This document shows, piece after piece, positions 1-11,600 of a stretch of DNA of 64,000 nt. The first letter of the stretch is position 1. Every line of letters begins with the position of its first letter. The translations under genes were made by a program, and so were the position numbers. Under the pieces are notes generated by a model that saw only the letters and a list, made by a program, of their open reading frames with translations, searched no databases and had not been told where the DNA came from. The stretch comes from Endomychus coccineus (Eukaryota > Arthropoda > Insecta > Coleoptera > Endomychidae). The stretch is from positions 197,591,401 through 197,655,400 of the forward strand of contig OY294067.1 in NCBI GenBank assembly GCA_958510875.1. The letters run 5' to 3'.

Positions 1-1118
1 AAATTTAATCCGACGTAGAAATCGAGTGTTCAAATTATTTGTGCCTTATCACCACAAGGGGTTCGAGAGAGAAGTGTGATATTGGACCAACAGGGTGAGT
101 GCATTCTGATTGCCAAAGAACGAGTGTTGTATTGACTTCCACCTCTGAATCGGCGATATAATATAATGTGGTTATTAAACCTTCAGATCATGCTCCGCCC
201 GCTAATGTTTATTTTGTTGATATGTTTTTTTCTGCCATTCAGGCTGAGTAGAGATCAATCGTAATTCCGCTCATCGGAGATCACTCAGGGGTTTTGATAA
301 AGTATCAGGTCGTTAGGCTTACCCCAGGTTACAGGAAAGAGAGGAATCATCCTTAAATTCTAAGTATAATCTATCGATCATCGGCGTGATCGAGCTCGAA
401 GTCGTTCACTGTTCCGTTGGTAATCAGCTTACACTGATTCCAACTCTCTTAAGAGAACCAGAGCAGGAACTCGCTCGCTGGCGAAAAGGGTAGAACTAGC
501 GACATTGATAACGGTCTTCCAGGTTCTCACTTGGGGTGAACCTGAATTAGACGCTTTTAAATCTATTCATATCATTCCCATTTTTTAGATTTTGAACCAA
601 TTTTATTCGTTTGCTGTGTTCTAATGTATCAAATTTTGTTAACCTTAATTTAATATATATTTATTATTTGATTTGATTAACGAGTTTACCTGGTAATTCC
701 TAATCACCTCTCAGCGAATACGACCTTTAGAATTAACGCTTGAATACAAATAAAGATGTTATTGTACGAGGCGGTGCCGTGGAAGAGATCGCGGCATCGT
801 AGTCAAAAACAGATTCTAGTTGGGCTGAAATATACACCTATTGTGGCAGCTTTAAAGAACCTCAAGGGTACACGGATCAACTAAGTTCTTAGATACCCGA
901 GCAGGTTCCAACAAACTAGTCTTAATTCATATAACACGTCGATGAGGTATTAACGTTACCTGAAATAATACTCAGCCGACTGTTACAAGTACAAGTATTA
1001 CTAGCAGTGAGATAGGCTTTCAAACCTATTCACTTATCTGGGAATATTAAATCTGGAGTAATTTCAGTCCAGATTCATTGTTATTATAAAAGATAACGCT
1101 CGGCTCACCGTTACAATA
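1..1118 (+). repeat. Left copy of a 1.1 kb inverted repeat flanking the transposon cluster
   Basis: This stretch is the approximate reverse complement of 57365-58462. Matching landmarks are the opening sequence near base 1 against 58440-58462, a block near 320-350 (ccaggttacaggaaagagag) against 58115-58135, and cgctcggctcaccgttacaat near 1097-1117 against 57373-57393. The arm may extend left of the window. It contains an AATAAA-like signal (caaataaag near 748) but no long ORF, so it could be an LTR or a non-coding transposon. I do not recognise the family. Confidence 0.75.
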
Positions 1119-1311
1119 CAGAAAGTGATGACGTCATAAACCCACATAAAATGAAATAAACAAAAAAAACAGCAAAACATTTCCTTATGTTGCCTTCATT
1201 TTTTGTTCTTAGAAGGTGTTTATCTGGTTTCAACGTTTCTTCGATCATTTCATGATTTTAATCAATCTGTTGAGTTACTACTCTGCTGATTTGTTTAAAA
1301 TTTCAAAAAAT

Positions 1312-2220
1312 ATGGTATACACATTGCAAGAACGTGTTGAGCTGGTTAGCTTTTATTACCAAAATCAAAATTATGCCCGAGCAGCTGCAAGAATATTTAA
1401 CGAAAACCATCCTGAACGTAGCGTTCGCCATAAGTACGTAATGAAATTTATTTCAAAATTTGTGGAGACGGGTTCAGTAATGGATAAAAAAAGGGCACCC
1501 ATTGGAATTGTTAATGATGAAGGAGCAGCTGTGGCGGTATTGGGACATGTCCAACTTATGCCAAACACGCAATCTGTACGAAAACTTTCTGCAGCTTCCG
1601 GTATTAACCAATCTAACGTTTTCAGAAGTTTACATAAGCACAAGTTCCATCCGTACAAAATTAAATTAATTCAGGAATTAAATGATGATGATTGGGATCG
1701 AAGGCAAGAGTTTTGCGAAATTATGTTCGAGCGTATCAACAATAACCCAAATTTCTTGTACAACGTTTGCTTTTCTGACTAATGCACTTTTTTACTTAAT
1801 GGAGAGGTTAACCGGCATAACTGTAGAATTTGAAGCGATACAAATCCTCATGTATTTCGAGAAGCTCACACTCAACATCGGGAAAAGCTAAACGTTCGGG
1901 TAGGAATTTTGGGAGACCACCTAATTGGACCTCTGTTTATTCCTGGTAATTAGAATGGCGAAATTTATCTTGAAATTTTGGAAAATGCGATTGATCCGTT
2001 AATAACTGAACAATTAGAAAACGATCCTCTACTACTTGAACAACAATTGCATCTCCAACAAGATGGAGCTCCTCCTCACTTCGCCGTACCAGTTCGCCAA
2101 ATTGTAAATGAGTGTCGTCAAATAACTCCAATTATGCTGAACCATGTTAGAGACGGTTTTCAGTCAAGAATGTATTATTGTATGGAAGTCAATGGAGGAC
2201 AATTTGAACATTTGATTTAA
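1312..2220 (+). pseudogene. Tc1/mariner-type transposase, broken
   Basis: From the ATG at 1312 the reading MVYTLQERVEL... begins an N-terminal DUF4817-like helix-turn-helix typical of insect mariner-related transposases. The DDE domain follows: the FSD motif near 1770, then the second catalytic aspartate in QQDGAPPH near 2056-2080. Breaks: an in-frame TAA directly after FSD (1780-1782), further stops and frame changes between 1782 and 1978, and loss of the segment that should hold the third catalytic acid (the frame passes from the second motif almost directly to the C-terminal tail ending at 2220). The gene is dead. Family assignment rests on the HTH plus the QDGAPPH motif; the exact subfamily is not clear. 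Confidence 0.8.
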
Positions 2221-2661
2221 ACACGCAGATTTAATTTTTTTCATTGTAAGCATGACAACACAATTCATTTTTTTACGAATAAGATTTTTTGAAGATTGTT
2301 TAAGATTGTAAGAAAGGCTTAATAATAATGAGCTTGTACATTGTACGAATAACCAGAATATTCAAAGTGACGCATTCGAGCAACTAAATTAATTTTTGGC
2401 AAAAACGGTTCATCAAATTTACGTTTTTCATACACCGTTGTAAAGAGGTTTCCAAGACCTTTCAAATGACGTATCACTCAACCCCTCTCCCCTATTCAAT
2501 TTTGAGGGGTTGAAGCGCCCCCTATTAGGGGGTTGCTTGTTCAAGCCTCAAATATACGTCAAAAGATGTCCCCCAAACAAAATCATTCGATGTATTCCGG
2601 GAGATTTTTTCACTCACTATGGGATAAGAAATATACGGAGTGGCTCGTCTGAGTTGGAACA
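2221..2661 (+). mobile_element. 3' untranslated part and right end of the mariner-type element
   Basis: No gene is visible here. The segment ends in ggaacaccctgtat just before Polinton-derived coding sequence resumes at about 2662. A terminus reading ACACCCTGTAT is common among insect mariner-like elements. I could not find the matching left inverted repeat upstream of 1312, so the left end is probably lost at the junction with the 1.1 kb repeat. Confidence 0.5.
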
Positions 2662-2854
2662 CCCTGTATATCGAAAATGATATGCTTGAATATAACGAGA
2701 AACCAATCGAATACGTTTATTGGGATGACGTCAATGAAATCGTGAATAGCTTAAGGCTTCTTGTTGCATCCTCGTATGCTGGTAACAATAACCATCACAA
2801 CGAGTTAATCTTATGTAGTTGAACAAAAACCACACGTAGAGACAAATTCATCAC
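2662..2854 (+). pseudogene. Polinton A: C-terminal fragment of the DUF8207-type protein
   Basis: The reading NDMLEYNEKPIEYVYWDDV (about 2672-2730) matches the C-terminal part of the protein at 39001-40065 (B copy) almost residue for residue. The frame ends in a TAG near 2816. The coding sequence is interrupted by the hAT insertion at 2855 and resumes at 5140 with the last codons (HSYRDDLNG). Everything upstream (N-terminus, ATPase) is missing, cut at the mariner element's right end. This gives the orientation of the decayed Polinton A as plus strand, opposite to B. Confidence 0.8.
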
Positions 2855-3063
2855 TGAAGGGCGGAATATATGCACGTCAATTCAGTTAGAATATGCGCAT
2901 ATATATGCATAGTTTTTCTTTGAGATATGCAACAATATGCATTTATTTGTCAAAATATGCAATTATATGCCTTGAACATAACATGGAAAAATGGAAATAA
3001 AGAAACGCCGACTCTTACAAAAATTATTGATTTAAAGTAAAATTGAAAGAAAAATATATTAGG

Positions 3064-4491
3064 TAAAATTTTTAACCTGAAATAGTATAAAATGCATTTA
3101 TAACGATATATTTTTCAAAATTTTCCAATAGAAGTGTTTGCCTTCTGTCTGTAAAAATATGTTTGTACAAGGAAAAAAAACTTTCAACACCTGCCGATGT
3201 AATCTGGCAATATTTTAATTTGGGTAGTAAGTTATAAGGCCAAGTTATTACTTCGTTGGATGGTTTAGTATCAAAAATATTCTTGACTTCCATTAAATAC
3301 TTAAAGCCTTCATTCTTCCCCACAATAACTTCGAGTTTACTTCTTACTTGATTTCCTACATCACCAGGAACTTTTTTACATTTGTCGGAAAAAGTTCCAA
3401 CAATATTAATTGATTCTCTTAAACTCATATTCCTACTTTCTAACGAAGTTATTATATCTGGTATAAAACTAAAGTTCACCTTAATAAATCAAGTTCCTTA
3501 GCTAAATTTACATTTTTGATTACTGCTTGACTTTGCACTATACACTGTGAATTGTCTTATAAATCTGATACTATGTCCCTATGTCCCTATGTCCATGTTC
3601 CCCATCCAGTTATTACATGCTCCGGTGGTAAACTAACTCCTGGCAATTTCTCTCTATAGATCTGCACTCTTAGAGGTGCTTTCAAAAACACTTTACTCTT
3701 TACATTCGAAATCAATTTGTTCACCAAGGGATATGCTGTTCCAATAGTTTCTGCAACTCTGTTTATCCCGTATAAAAAGCAAGTGACATGTATCATATTG
3801 GGATAAAATGTTTTTAAGTTTTGGCCTACTGTAACCATATACGGCGCTTCGTCATACAAATACACTAAAAAATTCTGTACTGGAACTGGATTTGGTAGAA
3901 AAAAATTTGATAGAGACTGCTGAATAAATCGAGTTAAGGTCACATTATTTGTTTTGTCTAACTGTTTAGAAGATATTAAATATGGCTTCCCTGGCTCATT
4001 TTCTTGAAGCCCTACAATAATGAGATGGGCGATATATCGACCACATAAGTCTGCTTTCATCAACAATAAAATAAAAATGTTCATCGCCCAGTGAAATTTC
4101 AATTCCTTCCATTACGGTTTCGTATACTGTTTGCACATACTTCTTTCTAAGTGTGGATTCGTCAGGGATGTTTTGATTACAATATTTTTGCAAAAAATCT
4201 CTGAATTGTGTATTTTGCAGTTTCTTTAAAAATATTTGCTGCGACTAAAGCTTTGAATAAGTCACTTTCACTCTTTGGTTTGACATTTTGAAATGCGGTT
4301 TGCACACACTGCTGAACAGGCACAGATTTATTTTCCTGCAACTAAGCTTTATGCATAGCTGTTCTCAAGTGTTGATCAATTTGGAACTCCTTTTCACAAC
4401 CAATGATTTTGGCACAAACTTTGCAAAACACTTTATCCCCACTAAACTCCAACTCAGGAAAATTTTTAATCCACGAAGCGGCTTTCGGCAT
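3064..4491 (-). pseudogene. hAT transposase, multiply broken
   Basis: The ATG at 4491 begins an N-terminal BED-type zinc finger: VFCKVCAKIIGC followed by QHLRTAMH, so C-x2-C and H-x4-H are all present (about 4350-4425). The catalytic core reads from about 4193 to 3587, with landmark strings DEAPYMVTVGQNLKTFYP, IHVTCFLYGINRVAE and LPPEHVITGWGTW, as in insect hAT transposases. The dimerisation region lies at 3479-3072. Frame changes at about 4200-4280, near 4100 and between 3587 and 3479 split the gene. No full-length reading exists, so the element cannot be autonomous. Confidence 0.85.
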
Positions 4492-4900
4492 TTTAGGCGT
4501 TTGAAATAAATATTTTCGAAATAACTCTTTTTACACTGGAAACTATCGACAAACTAAACTATACGATATAAATACGAAAGAAGAGACCACATTTGCTCTC
4601 CAATTAGGCACCCAGAAGGAACAAGACAAGAAGGTTCACTTGGCGTCGGTACTTTGAAGTCCGAACTATAAAAGCAAGCCGCCGCATTCCAACTAGACCC
4701 CCACGCATCGAACAGAAGTTTCTGTTCGGTGACAATACTTACTACCACCGAACACGACTTGGCACCACCAGGCATTATTTAAGTGTGCCAGCGAAATAGA
4801 CAACATTAGGGGTGGAGCTTCAAGTGAACCTTCTTGTCTTGTTTTTGTTCGGTGAATTAGACAAGCTGATTACTTGGAAATTCCTAAACATCCAATAAAT
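4492..4900. other. hAT 5' region without a gene
   Basis: The sequence upstream of the transposase ATG contains two inverted copies of a segment around gaacaagacaagaaggttcact (4618-4640) and its reverse complement near 4825-4850. No open frame here resembles a protein. It is presumably the element's promoter/leader. Confidence 0.4.
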
Positions 4901-5147
4901 GTCGGCAATAAACCATATAATGATAAAATGGGTCCATAAACCATATAATAATAAAACCTACCCACCTTTTAAATTATTTCAATTATCTGCAAGGGTCGCA
5001 CTTAATCTTTTGATAAAACGAAAAACATACAAATATGAGCACAAATTTTATTTTTGCCGAAATATGCAATTTTTTATGAAATTTGTGAAAATATGCAAAA
5101 TATGCAAATATATGCACTTTGCATATATTCCACCCTTTATTCATCAC

Positions 5148-5820
5148 AGTTATAGAGATGACCTCAATGGATGAGTTTGCTAGAGCCTCCACTTCCATGT
5201 GGATATATGAAATAAATATTATTCAATGATAATTTCAAACATGTTCAAGGACAAGGATTATTCCTAATGAGAGATGAAAGTCATGATATGGAAAATCGTA
5301 GATTGTGCTCGTAAAATCGCCGAATGTTAATGGAGATGATGCAAATAAAGTATATGTTGATAGATAAACACACAAACTGAATCTGTAAACAGGAACCAGT
5401 TTCAAAGATACCTTCAATGTAAGGGTTGATGATTTAATCGGAGATATCATCAAGGATCTGGATGAACATAATTTGAAGAATGAGAAGGTTATTCTCACCA
5501 AGGATGAATCATTTACTGGACATCTGACGGACATTCAGAATAACTATAATAGGATGGAGCCCTATATGAAATCAGAGTATGAAACAATCAGTTATAGTGT
5601 GAGCCTAAACAGAAATAAATTAAGAGAGATCAAAAAGACGTGAAACGGTGTGAACATACGTCTGAATGACGTCAATAGTAAAGTGGAGGCGTTAGAACGA
5701 CGGATGACATCTGTGTAACCTTCTAAGAAGAGATCCTCGGCACGCCCAACAACAAAGCAGATTTCTGTGAAACGTATAACTTCAAATCCTGTGAATATAC
5801 CCAAAAGATTGTTTCTATAA
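5148..5820 (+). pseudogene. Polinton A: fibre-like coiled-coil protein, decayed
   Basis: Homologous along its length to the B gene at 38364-39017. The start region reads MDEFARASTSMWIYE near 5168, followed by stops and shifts. The coiled-coil part (about 5400-5640) and the C-terminal Lys/Arg/Ser-rich tail (5720-5800) are recognisable in pieces. Several in-frame stops make it non-functional. It sits between the DUF8207 remnant and the integrase remnant, the same order as in B. Confidence 0.75.
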
Positions 5821-5840
5821 TAAATTTCCGAATTGATAAG

Positions 5841-6775
5841 ATGAGTAGAGAACAAGTTGTGCATGAGCTCCATAGGCCGAGTAGGGAGAATTTCGAACGC
5901 CGCAGAACAATCATGGAAGGTTTGTATGATTTGTGGCAAATGAGCCTGGCTGGAATGGGTGATTACGCTCGTGGAAATAGGGGACTCAAATACATTCTGT
6001 TTATGATCGAATGTTTCTCAAAGTTTCTGTTGAGAACGAAATCGGCCGAAGAGATTCGATAAGCTGTCAGCTCCATATTGCTTAGAGTGAGTCTAGGAGA
6101 CTCGGAGCGATTAGGGGAAAGAATACTTCATGAAACACTTTGACGATATGATGAAGAAACATAATATCAAGCTTTACAATACGCATAGTGTGAAAAAACA
6201 CCTATTGCTGAACGTGTCATTCGAACGTTGGAGAAAACACTCTACAAACAATCAAGACTCAGCGGGGAATACAACTGGCTTGATGTACTTGAAGAAATCA
6301 CAGACAATTATAATGGAAGTAAACATAGTACTATCAATATTGCTCCGAAGAAAGTGATGAAACAGTTCAAGAGTGAGATATTGGAGCAATCCCACTCGCA
6401 CATTTAGTGAGCTCTGCCTCACAAATACAACGTTGAAGATGTGGTGCGAATAACTAAAGCTAAACATATATTTGGAAAAGGATATGCGTCCAATTGGTCG
6501 ACGTAATTATTTAAAATTATGAGAGTTCACATAACAGCTCCTGTTACATATATTTTGCTAGATGTATTGGGGGAAACGATGAGTGGAGGATTCTATAATG
6601 GTGAATCATAGAAGACAGAACAACCCGATGTGTATTTAGTCGAAAAAATATTACGAACGAGGAGGGGTCAACAGCATGTAAGGTGATTGGGTCCATATGT
6701 TAATCACCAACCACAATTGGATCGATGATTCAGATTTTGTTCAATGAACCAACCATTGACGATTTGGAGATTATT
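5841..6775 (+). pseudogene. Polinton A: integrase copy 1, decayed
   Basis: Begins MSREQVVHELHRPSRENF, matching the B integrase (37423-38346). The first catalytic aspartate position reads MSLAGMG, i.e. Asp is lost. A TAA near 6060 ends the first frame, and the D-E region (6100-6250) is shifted and rearranged. The C-terminal part runs to about 6750 (HNWIDDSDFVQ). The stretch 6530-6555 here is the uninterrupted counterpart of the site where element C inserted in integrase copy 2. Confidence 0.85.
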
Positions 6776-7028
6776 GGAAACAAACAAAAAGCTGAAATAT
6801 TGTTGATTCGAAGGTATGAATATCATAATAGAACAGAATTCTATGACTATGAATGAGAATCAGGAGTGGAGATCATAATATTTGACAAACACATATTGTT
6901 AAGATTATACTAAGGTCTTTTGTATTGGGAAAATTTTGAAATTAATAAAAATAATATTTTCGAAATCTTTCCAATTTTTTCTTCCCCTCTTCAAATAACG
7001 GTGCAATTTCGAATTCTCATGGGTCTGT
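6776..7028. other. Polinton intergenic spacer (integrase to PLA2)
   Basis: AT-rich spacer shared with 22780-23058 (A, second copy) and, in reverse, 37143-37422 (B). No open frame is conserved between the three. It probably holds the promoter or 3' ends of the convergent or adjacent genes. Confidence 0.4.
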
Positions 7029-7750
7029 ATGAAAGCATACGTAAGGAAAGATGTTCTCAATACGCTTATGGAAAAGCTCCTGTTTGAACTTCATATTTCC
7101 AGTTACCAATACTGTGGTCCCGGTACAAAATTAGAAGAATGGTTGAAAAGAGTGGATCCAGGAATCAAGTCACTTGATAAAGCTTGCCGCCAACCTGATA
7201 TTTCATGATTACCAATCGCTAGTTTGAAAGGACGTCACGGTGCTGATAAAATTGCAGAGAAGGCTGCTTGGCAACGTGTCAAATCTAGGGACACCTAATT
7301 TGAAGAGGATTGCTGCTTTCGGTTTGAATAAAATCATGAAGGCAAAGAGGAAATTGGGGATGGGTACGAGAAAGGAGGTTGGGTTCGATAGTGCAATTGT
7401 CGCGGGGGTGAGAGAAGTTATGAAGAATAAGTTTGACCCATCCAATCTGAAGGAAACATCCCAAACATGTACGAAAGTTGCACAAAAACAATTCAAAAAA
7501 GCAGGTGGTCGGAAAAATAGTTGATTATCAAAAGTAATTTTCATTCCTGAGACTGAAGGAATTCTACCATTCTTAATAACTCTGTTTGCCGGCTTATCAG
7601 CTGCAGTAGCATTGGTGGGAGGTGGTGCAGGCAACGCTAAGGCCGTCAACGACACCGAAACAGATCGGAAAACCTTGGAGGAAAGAGGAAGTCATATGGA
7701 AACGATGAGAGCTATAGCTTCGGAGAAACTGAGATTTGATCTATATTTGG
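7029..7750 (+). pseudogene. Polinton A: PLA2-domain minor core protein, copy 1, decayed
   Basis: ATG at 7029 (MKAYVRKDV). The calcium-loop motif YQYCGPGT survives (about 7105-7128), but the catalytic motif reads CRQPDIS instead of CRQHDVS, so the active-site histidine is lost. Stops follow at once. The basic middle part (7330-7520) and the Gly/Ala-rich hydrophobic stretch near 7600-7640 are still visible in separate frames. Compare the open B copy at 36360-37142. Confidence 0.8.
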
Positions 7751-7896
7751 CAGAAGGTTGCTATCGCAGCACTATCATTGGAAAATATGAATTTTCAGAA
7801 GGGCCTTGGTTACAGTGCCAGAAAAACTTGAAATATTCAACAAGCCAAACTTCAATGGAGACATAATTCGAGGAGAGACTCATACTCATCATCCAG
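7751..7896 (+). pseudogene. Polinton A: hexon 5' fragment fused to integrase by recombination
   Basis: This segment matches the hexon start region of the later copy (25118-25260) and of B (34880-35040 reversed), not what should follow the PLA2 gene (protease). It breaks off near 7885 and the integrase start follows directly. The order integrase-PLA2-hexon start-integrase therefore records a deletion or unequal exchange between two Polinton A copies. No functional product is expected. Confidence 0.75.
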
Positions 7897-8629
7897 ATGA
7901 GAAGGGAACAAGTTATGCATGAACTTCATAGGCCGAGTAGGGAGAATTTCAAACCCCGCAGAACAATCATGAAAGGTTTGGATGATTTGTGACAAGTCTA
8001 TCTGGTTGAAATGTGTGATAACGCTCGTGAGAATAGAAGATTCAAATACATTTTGATTATGATCAATTGCTCCTCCAAATTTCTGTGGACTCGTCCGTTG
8101 ATAACAAAATCGGCCGAAGAGATTCGGAAAGCTGTCAGCTATATATTGCTAGGAGCACATCGTAAGCCTGGAAATCTGCAGAGCTATCAGGGCTCAGGAA
8201 GAAGAATACTCTAATGAATACTTCGACGATCCAATGAAGAAACATTATATCAACCTTTGCAATACGCATAGTGTGAAAACAGCAGCCATTGCTGAACGTG
8301 TCATTCGAACGTTGGAGGGAACGCTCCACAAACATTTCAGTCTCAGCGGGTGATACAAATGGCTTGATATACTTGAAGAAATCACAGACAAATATAATAA
8401 CCGTAAACATATCACTATAAGTATGGCTCCAATGAAAGTGATGAAACAGATTGAGAGCGAGATATTAAAGTGATCTTACTCGCACAATAAGTTAGCTCTG
8501 CCTCACAAATGGAACGTTGAAGATGTGATCTGACTGAATGAAGCTGAAGATATATTTTAGGAAGGATATACGCCCAATTGGTCGACAGAATTGTTCAAAA
8601 TTATAAGAGTCCACATAACAGCTCCTGTT
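7897..8629 (+). pseudogene. Polinton A: integrase copy 2, 5' part, split by element C
   Basis: Second copy of the integrase start (REQVMHELHRPSRENF). It is less rearranged than copy 1 but carries stops, for example TGA at 7990-7992. The frame through KYILIMINCSSKF is open, and the D-E region is present with frame breaks. It is cut at 8629 by element C; the remaining C-terminal codons are at 22580-22775. The hexamer cctgtt at 8624-8629 is the left copy of C's target duplication. Confidence 0.85.
8624..8629 (+). repeat. Target-site duplication, left, of element C
   Basis: cctgtt, matching actgtt at 22574-22579 with one change. The undisturbed paralogous site reads cctgttacatat. Confidence 0.8.
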
Positions 8630-11600
8630 AGTAGAATAAGTGGATGAGTTCTGCGCCAGGAAGTGACGTCATCGACCAAATGTTGCGCGCGCAACTTCGG
8701 ATGTAACGTTACTGACCCGCGAAATTCAAACGTGTCCATAGAGCTTACGATGATCACCGAACTTCCGACCATAGAGTTCGGGGTCATATAATGTGAGGTT
8801 GGTTGTATGTGACGTCATCGGCCCGCGAAATTCAGAACATAACCATAGAGCTTACGATGATTACAGAACTTCCGACCATAGAGGTCTGGATCATAGAATG
8901 TGAGGTTAGTTGGATGTGACGTCATCAACCCGCGAAATTAAAACGTAGAAGTGTGTTGTTTGATGTTTATCATGGACGACGTTGGAACCGAATGTCAATG
9001 TCAGAAAAGTAAACGTCAAAACCGCAATTCAAAATATGACTGATGCTGAAGCTACATCGCCACCATCTTTTAATGAACTGATGAACTATTATACTTAAAT
9101 GTCAATGTCAGACCAGTTAACTTCGAATGACTACATCTAGGAATGAACCGATAAACCGTCATGCATACCTGTCAACGTCAGGAATGTTAACGTCAAGGGA
9201 TGACATCTATGAGGCTACAATTCAAAATATGATTGATGTTGTAGCTACAGCACCGCCATCTTTTAATGAACCGATGAACTATCATACTTAAATGTCAATG
9301 TCAGAACAGTTAACTTCAAAAGACGACATCTATGAATGAACCTATCAACCGTCATGCATACCTGTCAACGTCAAAGAACAACATCTATGAGGTATCTTTT
9401 TGATATTTCTGCACGGGAAATGTATGTACCGATGAACTATCATAGCTGGATGTCAATGTACGTGAACTGTCATGGCGGCTATTGCGGGAATTTCAAACAA
9501 GGTGTCTGTTACATGGATCTTCGACGAGGTTGATGTTATAGCTACATCACCACCACCTTTTAATGAACCGATGAACTATCATACTTAAATGTTCAATGTC
9601 AGACTAGTTAACTTCGAATGACTACATCTATGAATGAACCGATCAACCGTCATGCATACCTGTCAACGTCGAAGGACGACATCTATGAGGTATCTTGTTA
9701 ATGTTTTTGAGCGAGAAATTTATGAACCGATGAACTATCATAGCTGGATGTCAATGTCAGAACAATTAACTTCAAAGGACGACATCTATGAGGTATTTTG
9801 TTGATGTTTTTGCCCGAGAAGTTCCATCTCAATCAAAAAAACGTTCTATCAATGAACCGATGAACTATCATAGCTTGATGTCAATGTTAGAACAGTTAAC
9901 GTCAAAGGACGACATCTATGGGACTCAAATTCAAAATATTACTATATCACCATCTATTAATAAGCCGATGAACCATCATGTTAAAATAACGTACAAATTT
10001 CCTCAACGTTAAATGATTACACACGTATATGAAGTTATTACACCAGAAACCACATTGAGTATATTGGAAGACGTGGAAGCAATTTATTTCGCATGCACCT
10101 GCGTCATCACATTCAGTTTATACGAGAACAACAGCGCATACAATTGAGTACAATGGGACTCACTCATTAGGAAAACTATGGATTTCGGTGTCATGGCGGC
10201 TATCGCGGGAATTTCAAACGAGGTGTCTGTCACGTAGATCTTCAAGGAGGTGTCATGGCGTCTGTCACGTGAACTGTCATGGCGATTATCGCGGGAATTT
10301 GAAGCGGGGTGTCTGTTACGAGGATCTTCAACGAGATGTCGTGGCGTCTGTCTCGTGAACTGTCATGGCCGCTATCGCGGGAATTTCAAACAAGGTGTCT
10401 GCTACGTGGATCTTCAACGAGGTGTCGTGGCGTATTTCACGTGGGTCTTAAACAGAATAGAACTGTTTTTAGAACCTAAATTGCACAAAACAATTCCAAA
10501 TTGGGATGTATAATAACTGCAGCTGCAGCACTATCAACCGTCATGCATACCTGTGAACGTCAGAAATGTTAACGTCAAAAGACGACATCTATGAGGTACT
10601 TATGTAATGTTTGCGTGGGAAATTTATGAACCGATGACTATCATGGCTGGATGTCAATGTTAGAACAGTTAACGTCAAAGGACGACATCTATGAGACTCC
10701 AATTCAAAATATGACTGATGTTGTAGCTATATCGCCATCTATTAATAAACCGATGAACTATCACAGCTGAATGTCAATGTCAGAACCGTTAACGTCAAAG
10801 GACGACATCTATGAGATATTTTGTTAATGTTTTTGCGCGGGAAGTCCCATCTCAATTCAAAATATGATCTATTAGTGAACCGATGAACTATCATGACTAG
10901 ATGTCAATCTCAGAACAGTTAACGTCAACGTTGACGGACAACATCTAAGAGACCTCAATTCAAAATATTACTATATCGCCATCTATTAATAAGCCGATGA
11001 ACTATCACAGCTGAATGTCAATGTCAGATCAGTTAACGTCAAAGGACGATATCTATGCGGTATTTTGTTAAAGTTTTTGCGCAAGAAGTTGCATCTCAAT
11101 TCAAAATATGATCTATTAATGAACCGATGGACTGTCATAGATGAATGTCAATGTCAGAACAGTAAACGTCAGACGACGATATCTATGAGACCCCAATTTA
11201 AAATATTACTGATTCTGTAGATACATCACCATCTATTAATAAACCGATGAACTATCATAGTTGAATATCAATTTCGGAACAGTTAACGTCGAGGACGACA
11301 TCTATGAGGTGTTTTGGTAACGTTTTGTCTGGAAATCACTCTCAAAATTAAAAATTGTTACTTATATTGTAGCTATATTGTCATTCATTAATACCACACC
11401 CTAATCTCAAAATAATGAACCAGCAAAATAACCTAGAAATGTCCTCAACGTTGAATGTCTACTTACATATATGAAGTGTTCACACCAAAAGCACATTAAG
11501 TATTAAGTATTCATTTTTACATGCACCTGCGTCATCACATTCACTTACTGATTATGAGAACAACAGTCGAACAATGAGAAGTATTCATTAGGTAAACAAA

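Larger units (their letters stand above)
2855..5139 (-). mobile_element. hAT transposon inserted in Polinton A
   Basis: Exact 8-bp target duplication ttcatcac at 2847-2854 and 5140-5147. Terminal inverted repeats: left tgaagggcggaatatatgca, right (reverse complement) taaagggtggaatatatgca, 18 of 20 matching. The target is continuous in the B copy (attcatcacagttata near 39020-39040), confirming the insertion. Both subterminal regions (2870-2970 and 5040-5130) are dense in ATATGCA-type motifs, the usual layout of hAT transposase binding sites. Length is about 2.3 kb. It carries one broken transposase gene on the minus strand. Confidence 0.92.

Noticed and set aside
4899..5174. ORFs over the right end of the hAT element
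   Set aside because: They run across the insertion boundary and consist of the ATATGCA-rich subterminal region.
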